Source: Phycisphaerales bacterium UBA7800 (lineage in GTDB: Bacteria; Planctomycetota; Phycisphaerae; Phycisphaerales; Phycisphaeraceae). From it: a stretch of DNA of 28,038 bases. The stretch lies in the NCBI GenBank assembly GCA_002480565.1, contig DLCK01000081.1:1-28038 (forward strand), written 5' to 3'. The notes under the pieces are model-generated. The model was not told where the DNA came from. It ran no database searches and worked only from the letters and a program-made list of their open reading frames with translations. Below, piece after piece: positions 16,157 to 23,831 of this stretch (positions are counted from its first letter, which is position 1; the number at the start of each line of letters is the position of its first letter). Both the position numbers and the translations under genes were made by a program.

Positions 16157-17338
16157 TCAAATGCCCTGGCAATAGGCTGCAATATTTTCCACGGTCGAAT
16201 TGCGAACCATCAACTGGCCTGCAATGCGCGTGGTTTGATCGGTGATGGGTTGGTTGGCAACCAATTTGTTGAGTAGCTCAATGGACTGGAATCCTACCTG
16301 TTCGGCAGGTAAGTCATACGTCGTCATCGGCACCGGCAACATGCACGCTTCAGGGTCATTGTTGAATCCAGCGATCGCAACATCCTTGCGAATTTGCATA
16401 CCTTGGTTGAGCGCTGCGCGATACACACTTGGCGCAAAAATGTCATTGAGCAGAAAAATCGCATCCGGCCGATTGTCCGAGGCCATCAAGCGGTGTGCCT
16501 GTTCGTATGCCAGCATCTCGCGCACCATCGGTTCATGGGACAGACGCATCAGGTTACGGTCCACGCGCTGAATCAATTCGTCATCAAAGGGCAAGCCTGC
16601 TTCATCGAGTGCGCGGCGATAACCTGCTTCACGCTCGAGGACGGCTTCACTGAGTTCGCCAGGTAAGCCTGCAAAGGTGATATGGGCGATGCGCTTGTAA
16701 CCACAACGAACCAAATGCCGCGTCACTTCATATGCACCCAATTCATGATCTACACAAACCAGCGGAACCGTTGAGCCTTCCATGCCATGATCGATTATCA
16801 CCAGCGGGAAATCCTGGCTTTGGAGTTGTTCGACGGCCTGACGATTTTCGCCGGACGTCACCGGCCAGAGAATCGCGCCCCCTACGCCACGATCAACAAG
16901 ACTCTCGAGTAATTCACGTTCGCGTTCAATGCTGTGATCCGAATCGAGCAGTAGCATTTCCTGTCGTCGGGATCGCAGTGCCTGGCTGATACCACGAATG
17001 ACGCGGCTGATGACCGAGTCGCCCTTGTCGCTACAGATGAATGCGATGACCTGGTTGCCGATGTGCGTGGGGTTGGATCGTTTGGCAACGAATGTGCCAC
17101 GACCTTGTTGACGGTCAATCCAGCCTTCTGCTGCAAGTGTCGATAAGCCGCGCAGAATGGTATGTCGACTCACATCCAGATCCCGTGCCAGTTCATGTTC
17201 ACTGGGTAGCTTGTCGCCGACTTTGTATCGGCCGGAGCGAATTTGGGTCTTGAGCGTATCCACAAGCATGTCGTGTTTAAGCTTGCCTTGTGTGGCCGCT
17301 TTTTCATTTTCCGAATCAAGTATGGTGCGTGAAGCCAA
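16157..17338 (-). CDS. AraR-like GntR/LacI-type transcriptional regulator
   Basis: 393 residues from a TTG start (LASRTIL) placed 6 nt after a perfect GGAGG. A longer ATG frame from 17398 would begin inside the -10 box and is rejected. Residues ~20-90 are a GntR winged helix (LKTQIRSGRYKVGDKLPSEHELARDLDVSRHTILRGLSTLAAEGW, QQGRGTFV). Residues ~100-375 are a LacI/PBP1-type sugar-binding domain (FPLVIIDHGMEGSTVPLVCVDHE, GYKRIAHITFAG, DAIFLLNDIFAPSVYRAAL, IAGFNNDPEACM). It is the first gene of the minus operon and faces the plus operon. Two half-sites sit at each promoter, so it probably represses both arms until a sugar binds. Confidence 0.92.
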   Translation of the reverse strand: MASRTILDSENEKAATQGKLKHDMLVDTLKTQIRSGRYKVGDKLPSEHELARDLDVSRHTILRGLSTLAAEGWIDRQQGRGTFVAKRSNPTHIGNQVIAFICSDKGDSVISRVIRGISQALRSRRQEMLLLDSDHSIERERELLESLVDRGVGGAILWPVTSGENRQAVEQLQSQDFPLVIIDHGMEGSTVPLVCVDHELGAYEVTRHLVRCGYKRIAHITFAGLPGELSEAVLEREAGYRRALDEAGLPFDDELIQRVDRNLMRLSHEPMVREMLAYEQAHRLMASDNRPDAIFLLNDIFAPSVYRAALNQGMQIRKDVAIAGFNNDPEACMLPVPMTTYDLPAEQVGFQSIELLNKLVANQPITDQTTRIAGQLMVRNSTVENIAAYCQGI

Positions 17339-17369
17339 GTGACACCTCCGGGGCGAGTGGGTAAGTGAA

Positions 17370-17399
17370 CATACAATCTGGTCAAAAAGATCATACAAG
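17370..17399. promoter_or_regulatory. Paired CATACAA half-sites at the regulator promoter
   Basis: CATACAAT (17370-17377) and CATACAAG (17392-17399) repeat with 22-nt spacing. The second overlaps the -10 box of the minus-strand promoter and the first lies near the transcription start. Their reverse complement, TTGTATG, recurs at the opposing promoter. AraR-type regulators bind TTGTA-type half-sites, so these are candidate operators. Confidence 0.5.
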
Positions 17400-17418
17400 T
17401 GTTTTACGGCCGTGTCAA
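17390..17418 (-). promoter_or_regulatory. Promoter of the regulator-GH92 (minus) operon
   Basis: On the minus strand TTGACA (17413-17418) and TATGAT (17390-17395) are separated by exactly 17 nt, a near-perfect sigma-70-type promoter. Transcription would start near 17383, leaving a leader of about 45 nt before the TTG start codon. Confidence 0.7.
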
Positions 17419-17633
17419 TGGTTGGTGTTCGATTTTGGTGTGTCCCAGCTGTTTTATCGCTTTAAGGCCAATAGGACTGGGAGCGTTCAATGGTGGCGGT
17501 TTGTGTGCTTGGCCTGAGCATGTTTTTCTTAAGTGTTTATAAATAAATTATTAACGTACAAACTGCCTTATTTGGTACAAGGAGTCTACTTTGCCGGGGT
17601 GAAAAAAAATCCATTTTTGCCAATTAATTATCA
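17419..17633. other. Centre of the divergent intergenic region, no gene seen
   Basis: About 215 bases between the two facing -35 boxes, AT-rich in its right half (AATAAATTATTAACG, GAAAAAAAAT). It may hold further regulator sites or a curved activating sequence; no clear palindrome stands out and no coding frame is convincing. Confidence 0.4.
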
Positions 17634-17662
17634 TTGACAATCCAAACTTGTATGTCTATTGT
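17634..17662 (+). promoter_or_regulatory. Promoter of the plus-strand (prepilin-GH130) operon
   Basis: TTGACA (17634-17639) and TATTGT (17657-17662) are 17 nt apart. A CTTGTATG half-site lies inside the spacer and a GTTGTATG half-site follows the -10 box, a classic arrangement for repression. The first gene starts near 17950, which implies a leader of about 280 nt. Confidence 0.6.
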
Positions 17663-17673
17663 CAAGTTGTATG
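17647..17673. promoter_or_regulatory. Paired TTGTATG half-sites at the plus-strand promoter
   Basis: CTTGTATG at 17647-17654 and GTTGTATG at 17666-17673 are direct repeats 19 nt apart, within and just after the promoter. They are the reverse complement of the pair at 17370-17399, so the intergenic region carries two facing pairs of one motif. Confidence 0.5.
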
Positions 17674-17949
17674 TTGTTTTGCGCCACCGTGAAGTTTGTC
17701 GTGCCGATGCGTCACGGCATGGGCCTTTGTCCGGCCCTGCTAGTCGGTTTGCATGACGCTGGAGATTGGCAAATTGTAAATCGGCATTGATTGTGCTCAG
17801 AAGATGAGGTGGCAAGGTTTAAACTGGATGTCCCCGCGTTGACGGATATGGCTGTGATTGAATAAAGCCACAACGCAACGCTGTCACGGTAAGACGCACT
17901 TGAACTCTAAATGAATGATGATGTCGTTCATACAGTCAAAGGAAACGAT
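17674..17949 (+). other. Long 5' leader of the plus-strand operon
   Basis: About 280 bases between the promoter and the first start codon. Small hairpins are present (TGCCG-ATGCGTCA-CGGCA near 17702-17719; TGGCT-N12-AGCCA near 17850-17871). No riboswitch class was recognised. The region could hold a leader regulatory structure or simply be a long untranslated leader. Confidence 0.35.
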
Positions 17950-18606
17950 ATGAAACGAGTAAACTGCAAGTACCAAAGAGGATTCACGCTCATTGAATTA
18001 CTGGTGGTGATTTCCATTATCGCGTTACTGATTTCGATTCTCTTACCGGCATTGGGGGCTGCGCGGGATCGTGCCATGGCCACGCGATGTCAGAGCAATC
18101 TCAGGCAAAATGGTGTGGCACATTACTCCTACTTCAACGACAACGAGATGCTGCTGCCTCCTAACAATCTCACCAAGACCTGGTCGGAGTATCTGCTTGG
18201 CGGTCAGTACATCGACACCGACAAGGCGTTTCAGTGTCCGTCCATGCACCCGGCGCCGGTCTACTCCAAGTACACCACCTATGGCACATTGTCACGCAAC
18301 GGCGGCGATCACCTGGACTTTATCTTTGGGAGTTTTGATGCTGAGCCAACTGACAAGATTCTCCTGGCCGATTCGGTGCAGGATCCCAATGCCGGTCGTG
18401 TGATTCAGACGTATCTAATCTATGGCGTCAATGCGCCAACCGACAGTATCTATGCCATCTACGCACATCACGCCAAGAGCGCCAACCTGTTGATGGGTGA
18501 TGGACGCGTCCGAACCGGGACCAAGGACGAGTTGAATTCACTGCCTTTGGCAATGCACTCGCGTACCGATGGCCAACTGCGTTACTTCACCGTTTCGGAA
18601 AACTGA
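17950..18606 (+). CDS. Prepilin-type N-terminal cleavage/methylation protein (pseudopilin-like), copy 3
   Basis: 218 residues from the chosen ATG, which has AGGAAACGAT directly upstream; a frame from 17911 adds 13 residues without support. The prepilin motif is RGFTLIELLVVISIIALL with glycine at -1, then LPALGAARDRAMATRC. The C-terminal part is shorter than that of the two left-hand copies and ends with AHHAKSANLLMGDGRV, matching the family's H...AN.lf.DGhV pattern. It is first in the plus-strand operon, 27 nt before the secreted beta-helix gene. Like the left-hand module, a pseudopilin sits next to secreted sugar-binding proteins, which suggests a surface or secretion role in glycan use. Confidence 0.88.
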   Translation: MKRVNCKYQRGFTLIELLVVISIIALLISILLPALGAARDRAMATRCQSNLRQNGVAHYSYFNDNEMLLPPNNLTKTWSEYLLGGQYIDTDKAFQCPSMHPAPVYSKYTTYGTLSRNGGDHLDFIFGSFDAEPTDKILLADSVQDPNAGRVIQTYLIYGVNAPTDSIYAIYAHHAKSANLLMGDGRVRTGTKDELNSLPLAMHSRTDGQLRYFTVSEN

Positions 18607-18633
18607 TTTCAAGCACATCATGGAATTTTACTC

Positions 18634-20019
18634 ATGTTTAACCGATCAATACTCGGCTCTTTGATGGTCATTTGTCTGCTGGGCATGCAAACAAATCAAC
18701 TCTTTGCAGACCCATCGACCAGCAAGCCGTCGCAAGCGACATTGAAACTCAACCCGATGGACTTTGGTGCCACCGGCGACGGGCAAACCGATGACTCCGA
18801 GTCGTTTAATCGCATGCACGAGGTCATGGCTCAAACCACACGGCCGATCCATGTGCATATCCCCGCTGGCGTGTACATGGTCAACCCCTTGAAGATGCCC
18901 AAAATTGAACTCTCCCCGGGTATCCTGCGCACCAAGGCATTGATCCATCTTGCTAACGATTACAGCAAAGTCACCTGTGATGGCGTAATCAAAGTGATCA
19001 AGGGGCTTAACTACACCAAGGGGATAAAGAACGGTCACGAGTGGTACTGGTCGGGCGTGCTGATCAATCGTGCAAACTACTGCACCGTCGATGGATTGAA
19101 TTTTGATGGTAATGGTACGGGAACCTACACCGGTTGGATATCCAAACAACCGAACCTGCGTTGGCAAGGCGTCTCGGCGTTGGGCGCGCCCGGTGATACC
19201 AATCTCTACGTAGGCAATCGTGTGATCAACTGCACCGTTATCAGTGGCGGCGGCCAAGCCATCGGCATGCAATACCAGAAGCAGGCGATCATCGCCCATA
19301 ACCATGTGCAGGACTCATCGGGAATCGGCTTTTCGCGCAGCGAAGACTGCCAGATCGTCAATAACACATCCATCCGAAGCCATGACGCGCCGTACCTTGC
19401 CAACGGGCGATGCAACAACATTCTCATTGCCAACAACATCTCCCGTGGCACAACCAATGGATCAGGCATTGATGTCGTCGGCTGTAGCAATGTCATTGTC
19501 CGGGGCAACATCATTGAAGACTCAGCAGCATGGGGTCTGCTCATTGGTTTTAGTGCTCAACAAAAAAATGGTTGTGACCGTGTTCTCGTTGAGGGAAATC
19601 TCTTCGTTAACAACGGCCGTAGCGTCGATACACCCATGAATGGCGAAATCTGCGTCGGGCGCCCCTGGTCAGCTTCACCGGACCCCATCAGCCATGTCAC
19701 CATCATGGGCAATCAATTCAAACTCGATGGTACACATGGCCCCGACAAGGGAAGCATGATCAGCATCGCACACAATGCCAATCATGTGGTTGTCCAAAAT
19801 AACACGGCCCACGGCAAGCTCAGCCAAAGTGACGCGATCGTCACCGTCTGGCAACCCACGTCCGACTTAATCCTCAAAGGCAATACCTGGATGGGCAACA
19901 ATGAAGCGCGTGTCGTACTCAAAGCACCTGTCAAGGAAGCATTCGTCATCCAGGACAATATCAACATCGCCCAAACCCCAAAGCAGGCGAATACCAACTC
20001 TGCATCGAACGCAGACTAA
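18634..20019 (+). CDS. Secreted right-handed beta-helix protein (pectate lyase 3 / polysaccharide lyase-like)
   Basis: 461 residues with a signal peptide (SLMVICLLGMQTNQLFA, cut before DPS). Residues ~40-75 carry MDFGATGDGQTDDSESFNRM, the N-terminal signature of the pectate-lyase-3/glycosyl-hydrolase-28-type beta-helix superfamily. Residues ~130-430 are a run of parallel beta-helix coils with repeating N-x-I/V turns (CTVDGLNFDGN, CNNILIANNISRG, CSNVIVRGNIIEDS, HVVVQNNTAHG). It would act outside the cytoplasm, cutting or binding a polysaccharide. No unambiguous catalytic acid set can be named. It lies between the prepilin gene and the CBM9/TIM-barrel gene, 16 nt before the latter. An epimerase or a non-catalytic adhesin remains possible. 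Confidence 0.82.
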   Translation: MFNRSILGSLMVICLLGMQTNQLFADPSTSKPSQATLKLNPMDFGATGDGQTDDSESFNRMHEVMAQTTRPIHVHIPAGVYMVNPLKMPKIELSPGILRTKALIHLANDYSKVTCDGVIKVIKGLNYTKGIKNGHEWYWSGVLINRANYCTVDGLNFDGNGTGTYTGWISKQPNLRWQGVSALGAPGDTNLYVGNRVINCTVISGGGQAIGMQYQKQAIIAHNHVQDSSGIGFSRSEDCQIVNNTSIRSHDAPYLANGRCNNILIANNISRGTTNGSGIDVVGCSNVIVRGNIIEDSAAWGLLIGFSAQQKNGCDRVLVEGNLFVNNGRSVDTPMNGEICVGRPWSASPDPISHVTIMGNQFKLDGTHGPDKGSMISIAHNANHVVVQNNTAHGKLSQSDAIVTVWQPTSDLILKGNTWMGNNEARVVLKAPVKEAFVIQDNINIAQTPKQANTNSASNAD

Positions 20020-20035
20020 CAATCACAGGTTGACC

Positions 20036-22093
20036 ATGATTCAAAAGACGTTCCTCATGATGTTGTTGCACTTGCTACTTCCAGCAATGCTTCTGGCGAT
20101 CACGCCGATGTCACAGTCACCAGTAATTAATGGCAAACTTACCGACGGTGAATGGCAGCAGGCCAAGCACTTTGATCGATTCATCACAACTGCCCCCGAT
20201 CAGGATCACCCCAATAAGCCCACACAAGCCTGGTTTGGTTTTGATCAGCAGAACCTGTACCTTGCCTTTGACTGTTCAGACTCGGATACTGCTTCGATCC
20301 AAAGCAATATCCAAACGCGCGATGGTACGCTGTGGTTTGATGATTGCGTGGAGGTCTTTTTCAAGCCGATTCAAAGTCGCTCTGAATATTACCACTTCAT
20401 CGTCAATCCACGGGGCATGGTCTTTGACCAACTCTGTCGCCCCAATGAAATTGGCGTGCATAAAGATTGGAACGCGCTTGGTATCACCGTTGCGACCGGT
20501 ATCACGCCGACGGGATGGCAGGTGGAAGTGCGTATCCCACTGAGCAATTTCCCAATGGCCGGCAATGTATGGGCGATGAATCTTGCACGCACATCGCAAA
20601 AACCAACGGTTGAATACAGCAGTATCCAAGGCATGAAAAATGGTTTTCATCGCCCTGAAGCTTTCCGTATTATTGAACCTCAAATTGACAGCACCCACTT
20701 TGCACCGGGTGTCGAAATTCTGGATGTCGGGCAACGTCAGGCGGGTACGAATACCGCAAAAATCCGTCTGATCAACGAAAAGGCCATCACCGGAAAAGCG
20801 TCATTACACAGCAGCGTCATCAATTCAAGCCAAACCGCGACACGTCAGACCACTACAGTTCAACTCAATGCAGATCACGAACAAATGGTCTCGATTCCAT
20901 ATCAAGTCGACCAGCCCGGCCCCGCTGAGTTGCGTGTGACACTTCAAATGCAAGGCTATCAACCCGCAACCGTGGGTCGGACATTACTTGTTCGCGAAAG
21001 TGATTTAACCGCAGATCCATCAAGAGAGCCTTCGCACCGTTACATTGACAAGGACCATGCCTTGGTCATCAATGGGAAGAAAGTCTTTCCCTTGATTTTC
21101 TATCGTCAACCGCCTGGCACTTATACATCACTGAAATCCACTGGATTTAACTGTGCAGAGGTGACCAACTATCGACCGACGATGGATGTGATTCGCACAC
21201 ATCTGCAACAGGCTCAGAACAGTGGCATCGGATTGCTGCCTCATGAAGACTATGCAGCCCGTCGCTTTTTGCGTGGGCAAATGAAAAAGGTGGTTCGGCA
21301 GTTCAAGGATCATCCCAACCTTTGGGCCTGGTATCTTGCGGATGAACCGCAGAACTATGGCATATCGCCGGAGAACGCAGAGGACCTGTATCACGCTGTC
21401 AAACAGGCGGCACCTGATTTGCCCGTGTTCTTACTCAATAGCGAACCGCAGTTGTTTAAGCGTTATGCATCTGCCTGCGACATCTTTGGCGTGGATTGCT
21501 ACCCCGTTCCCAGTAAACCCATCAGCGTGATCGCGGACTACATCGAGGAAGCACACAAAGCGGTTGACCACAAAAAACCTGTCTGGTTTGCAGCCCAAAC
21601 TTATGGTTCATTCAAACATGGTGGGCGCATGCCAACGCTTGATGAAGGACGCTGCATGATCTATCTGGCGTTGGCCCACGGCGTCAAAGGGATGCTGTTC
21701 TTTGCATACACCTGTGAGGAAATGGGCGGTTCATTACAGAAAACCGATGCAGCTTTCTATGAGATGACACTGGAGATTGGTAAAGAAATCCAAGGTCTTT
21801 CAGAGGCCTTAACCGGGCCGGATATTGCTCAGCAATACACGGTCAAAACCGAACAAGGCAAACTACACTGTCGGATGATTGCTGATCAGAAGCACCACTA
21901 CCTGCTGACCGTGAATCCAACGGATCAAACCATCAAAGCGCGTATCACATCTCCCTTGATCGACAAATTACAAACGCATGTTTCAACTCTGTGGGGCGTG
22001 GATCAGGTCGTCATCAATCAAACTGTAAGCGATACATGGGCGCCGTTTGCTGTCAAAGTTTATGTACTTAAAAATGGAGTTACCCAACCATGA
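20036..22093 (+). CDS. Secreted CBM9-like / TIM-barrel glycoside-hydrolase-like protein
   Basis: 685 residues from an ATG with a clear signal peptide (MIQKTFLMMLLHLLLPAMLL); an upstream in-frame ATG at 19901 lies inside the previous gene and is rejected. Residues ~25-215 are a CBM9-like domain (PVINGKLTDGEWQQA, DQQNLYLAFDCSDSD, WFDDCVEVFF, WQVEVRIPLSNF). A beta-sandwich (~220-310) follows, then a TIM barrel (~330-610) with HPNLWAWYLADEP (Glu437, candidate acid/base). Where a nucleophile would be expected the sequence reads WFAAQTYG with Gln521, so catalysis by the usual Glu pair is uncertain. The stop overlaps the next start (ATGA), showing coupling. It may hydrolyse, or only bind, the target glycan at the cell surface. 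Confidence 0.8.
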   Translation: MIQKTFLMMLLHLLLPAMLLAITPMSQSPVINGKLTDGEWQQAKHFDRFITTAPDQDHPNKPTQAWFGFDQQNLYLAFDCSDSDTASIQSNIQTRDGTLWFDDCVEVFFKPIQSRSEYYHFIVNPRGMVFDQLCRPNEIGVHKDWNALGITVATGITPTGWQVEVRIPLSNFPMAGNVWAMNLARTSQKPTVEYSSIQGMKNGFHRPEAFRIIEPQIDSTHFAPGVEILDVGQRQAGTNTAKIRLINEKAITGKASLHSSVINSSQTATRQTTTVQLNADHEQMVSIPYQVDQPGPAELRVTLQMQGYQPATVGRTLLVRESDLTADPSREPSHRYIDKDHALVINGKKVFPLIFYRQPPGTYTSLKSTGFNCAEVTNYRPTMDVIRTHLQQAQNSGIGLLPHEDYAARRFLRGQMKKVVRQFKDHPNLWAWYLADEPQNYGISPENAEDLYHAVKQAAPDLPVFLLNSEPQLFKRYASACDIFGVDCYPVPSKPISVIADYIEEAHKAVDHKKPVWFAAQTYGSFKHGGRMPTLDEGRCMIYLALAHGVKGMLFFAYTCEEMGGSLQKTDAAFYEMTLEIGKEIQGLSEALTGPDIAQQYTVKTEQGKLHCRMIADQKHHYLLTVNPTDQTIKARITSPLIDKLQTHVSTLWGVDQVVINQTVSDTWAPFAVKVYVLKNGVTQP

Positions 22094-22719
22094 AACACAG
22101 TTACCTTTTAGGATTATGCCTTTTGTGTTTAGCTGTCCAACTACATGCGGGTGATTCAGCAGCAGAGCGTGTATTGTTCGAAGACCGCTTTGATCAAATG
22201 GTAATGAATCAACAATGGCTTATGCGCATCCCCGGCGAGAACCAGGCGAACTGGCTATTGAAAGACAACACACTCCTGGGCAAAGCGGACGCAGGCAAGA
22301 ATGGCATGCTGCTGCTTGATCAACCCAAATGGAGCAATTACACCGTTACAGTCCAATTCCAATTCATCGAAGATCAACCACGCAGTCTTGGACTCATCTT
22401 TCATGGTGCACCACCCAAGGGACGGCATCCAGTGTATTTCACCGGCATGATTTTTGGCGTACAGGAAAACACGGCAACGCTTCATGCGGTCGACCCCGTT
22501 TGGCGCAAAATCAAGACAAAAAGCATCAGTCCCTTGGAAGATGGGAAATGGTATCAACTGTGCGTGGTGGTAGAAGATGAAACCATGAAGTGTTTCATCG
22601 ACGATCAACTCATCATCGAGGAAGCCTATGGCAAAATGCCTCGAGGTGGAGCAGGTTTGCGGCTGAGTTCAGGAGCTGTCGCCAAACTCAAAAATTTCAA
22701 AGTCGTCTTAGCGAAGTAA
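22090..22719 (+). CDS. Secreted LamG / DUF1080 (3-keto-disaccharide hydrolase)-like protein
   Basis: 209 residues with a signal peptide (SYLLGLCLLCLAVQLHA, cut before GDS). The rest is one concanavalin-like jelly roll: LFEDRFDQM, WLLKDNTLLGK, YTVTVQFQF, RSLGLIFHG, WYQLCVVVEDETMKCFIDDQLIIE and GGAGLRLSSGAVAKLKNFKV, the strand pattern of DUF1080/LamG proteins. Some DUF1080 members hydrolyse 3-keto-glycosides made by Gfo/Idh/MocA-type oxidoreductases, and three such enzymes lie on the opposite arm. Others are simple sugar-binding domains. It overlaps the previous gene by 4 nt and precedes the GH130 gene by 9 nt. Enzyme activity is not shown by any clear catalytic motif. Confidence 0.7.
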   Translation: MKHSYLLGLCLLCLAVQLHAGDSAAERVLFEDRFDQMVMNQQWLMRIPGENQANWLLKDNTLLGKADAGKNGMLLLDQPKWSNYTVTVQFQFIEDQPRSLGLIFHGAPPKGRHPVYFTGMIFGVQENTATLHAVDPVWRKIKTKSISPLEDGKWYQLCVVVEDETMKCFIDDQLIIEEAYGKMPRGGAGLRLSSGAVAKLKNFKVVLAK

Positions 22720-22728
22720 GGATCAAAC

Positions 22729-23751
22729 ATGTTTGAGTTGCAACGGCATGCTGATAATCCTGTGCTGGTTCCTCATCCGGATCACCTTTGGGAAAATTTT
22801 GCGGTCTGTAATCCTGCCGTCTGGTACGAGGATGGCAAGTTCCTGATGTTGTACCGAGCGGCCGGTGATGATGCTGAGCATCGCATCCACCTGGGCTTGG
22901 CAACAAGTGATGATGGCGTGCATTTCACCCGGGTATCCACTGAGCCTGTGTTCAGTCCTATCCCAGGCAATTTCGATGGCGGTTGCGTTGAGGATCCGCG
23001 CATCGTCAAGTTCGGGGATTGGTTTTACATCACTTATGCCTATCGTCCATTACCACCGGGACGCTATTGGCTCAACGAGCAATCCCTGGCCTTCATGCCA
23101 AAGGAACCAGCCGAAGCGCCAGTCTTTTATCGACAGAACATGACACAATCCGGCTTGCTCATGAGCAAGAACCTCAAGACATTCCAACGATTGGGACGCA
23201 TCACAGCAGCGGGAGACGACAATCGAGATGTCATTCTTTTTCCTGAAAAAATCAACAATCAATTTGTCATGCTCCACCGATCCAAGCGATTGATTGGCGA
23301 GCAATATGGTTGTGAGCATCCAGCAATTTGGATCGCGTTTTCCAATGATCTGTTGAGTTGGGACGATGGTATATTACTGCTCAAGAATCAGTTTGATTGG
23401 GAAAGCAAGGTTGGTGGAGCGACCCCACCAATTCGCACCGAAGCAGGTTGGCTGATGCTTTACCATGCAGTGGATGATGCAGGTGTCTATCGCACTGGCG
23501 CTTGCCTTCTGGATATCAACAATCCAACACAGGTCTTGGCCCGTCTACCCAAACCGATCCTCGTTCCACAGGAAGCATTTGAGCTCAATGGACTCTATGG
23601 CCAATGTGTATTTCCGACGGGTAACGTGGTTGTTGGAGATACTTTGTATGTTTACTACGGTGCAGCAGACAAATGCATCGGCTTGGCTACCTGTCAGATA
23701 TCTGATTTGTTGGAAGTTCTAAAAAAACAGAATTGCTACGAACAAGCCTGA
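22729..23751 (+). CDS. GH130-family beta-mannoside phosphorylase or hydrolase
   Basis: 340 residues, a five-bladed propeller with no signal peptide, so cytoplasmic. GH130 landmarks: NPAVWYEDGKFLMLYRA, GGCVEDPRI with Asp89 as candidate proton donor, NRDVILFPEKINNQFVMLHR, TPPIRTEAGWLMLYHAV with His246 at a phosphate-site position, and VYYGAADKCIGLAT. Phosphorylases of this family convert beta-mannosyl disaccharides and phosphate to alpha-mannose-1-phosphate; some subfamilies hydrolyse instead. The presence of the Arg and His candidates favours a phosphorylase but does not prove it. AAGGA lies 6 nt before the ATG. It is the last gene of the plus operon and pairs functionally with the GH92 alpha-mannosidase of the minus arm. 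Confidence 0.9.
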   Translation: MFELQRHADNPVLVPHPDHLWENFAVCNPAVWYEDGKFLMLYRAAGDDAEHRIHLGLATSDDGVHFTRVSTEPVFSPIPGNFDGGCVEDPRIVKFGDWFYITYAYRPLPPGRYWLNEQSLAFMPKEPAEAPVFYRQNMTQSGLLMSKNLKTFQRLGRITAAGDDNRDVILFPEKINNQFVMLHRSKRLIGEQYGCEHPAIWIAFSNDLLSWDDGILLLKNQFDWESKVGGATPPIRTEAGWLMLYHAVDDAGVYRTGACLLDINNPTQVLARLPKPILVPQEAFELNGLYGQCVFPTGNVVVGDTLYVYYGAADKCIGLATCQISDLLEVLKKQNCYEQA

Positions 23752-23831
23752 TCTTGGCATTTGCCTGTAATACATTCACCTGTTATCCCCTGACCTGGCT
23801 AATTCGAATCCCTGTTACACTCCCGAAAAGT

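Noticed and set aside
17674..17949. Riboswitch in the long leader of the plus-strand operon
   Set aside because: Only short generic hairpins are visible; no conserved aptamer core of a known class could be recognised.
18646..19305. 219-codon minus-strand frame
   Set aside because: It is antisense to the secreted beta-helix gene; the opposite frame has the signal peptide and the DFGATGDGQTDD signature.
19901..20035. Upstream in-frame start for the CBM9/TIM-barrel gene
   Set aside because: It lies inside the preceding gene, lacks a ribosome-binding site and would bury the signal peptide that begins at 20036.
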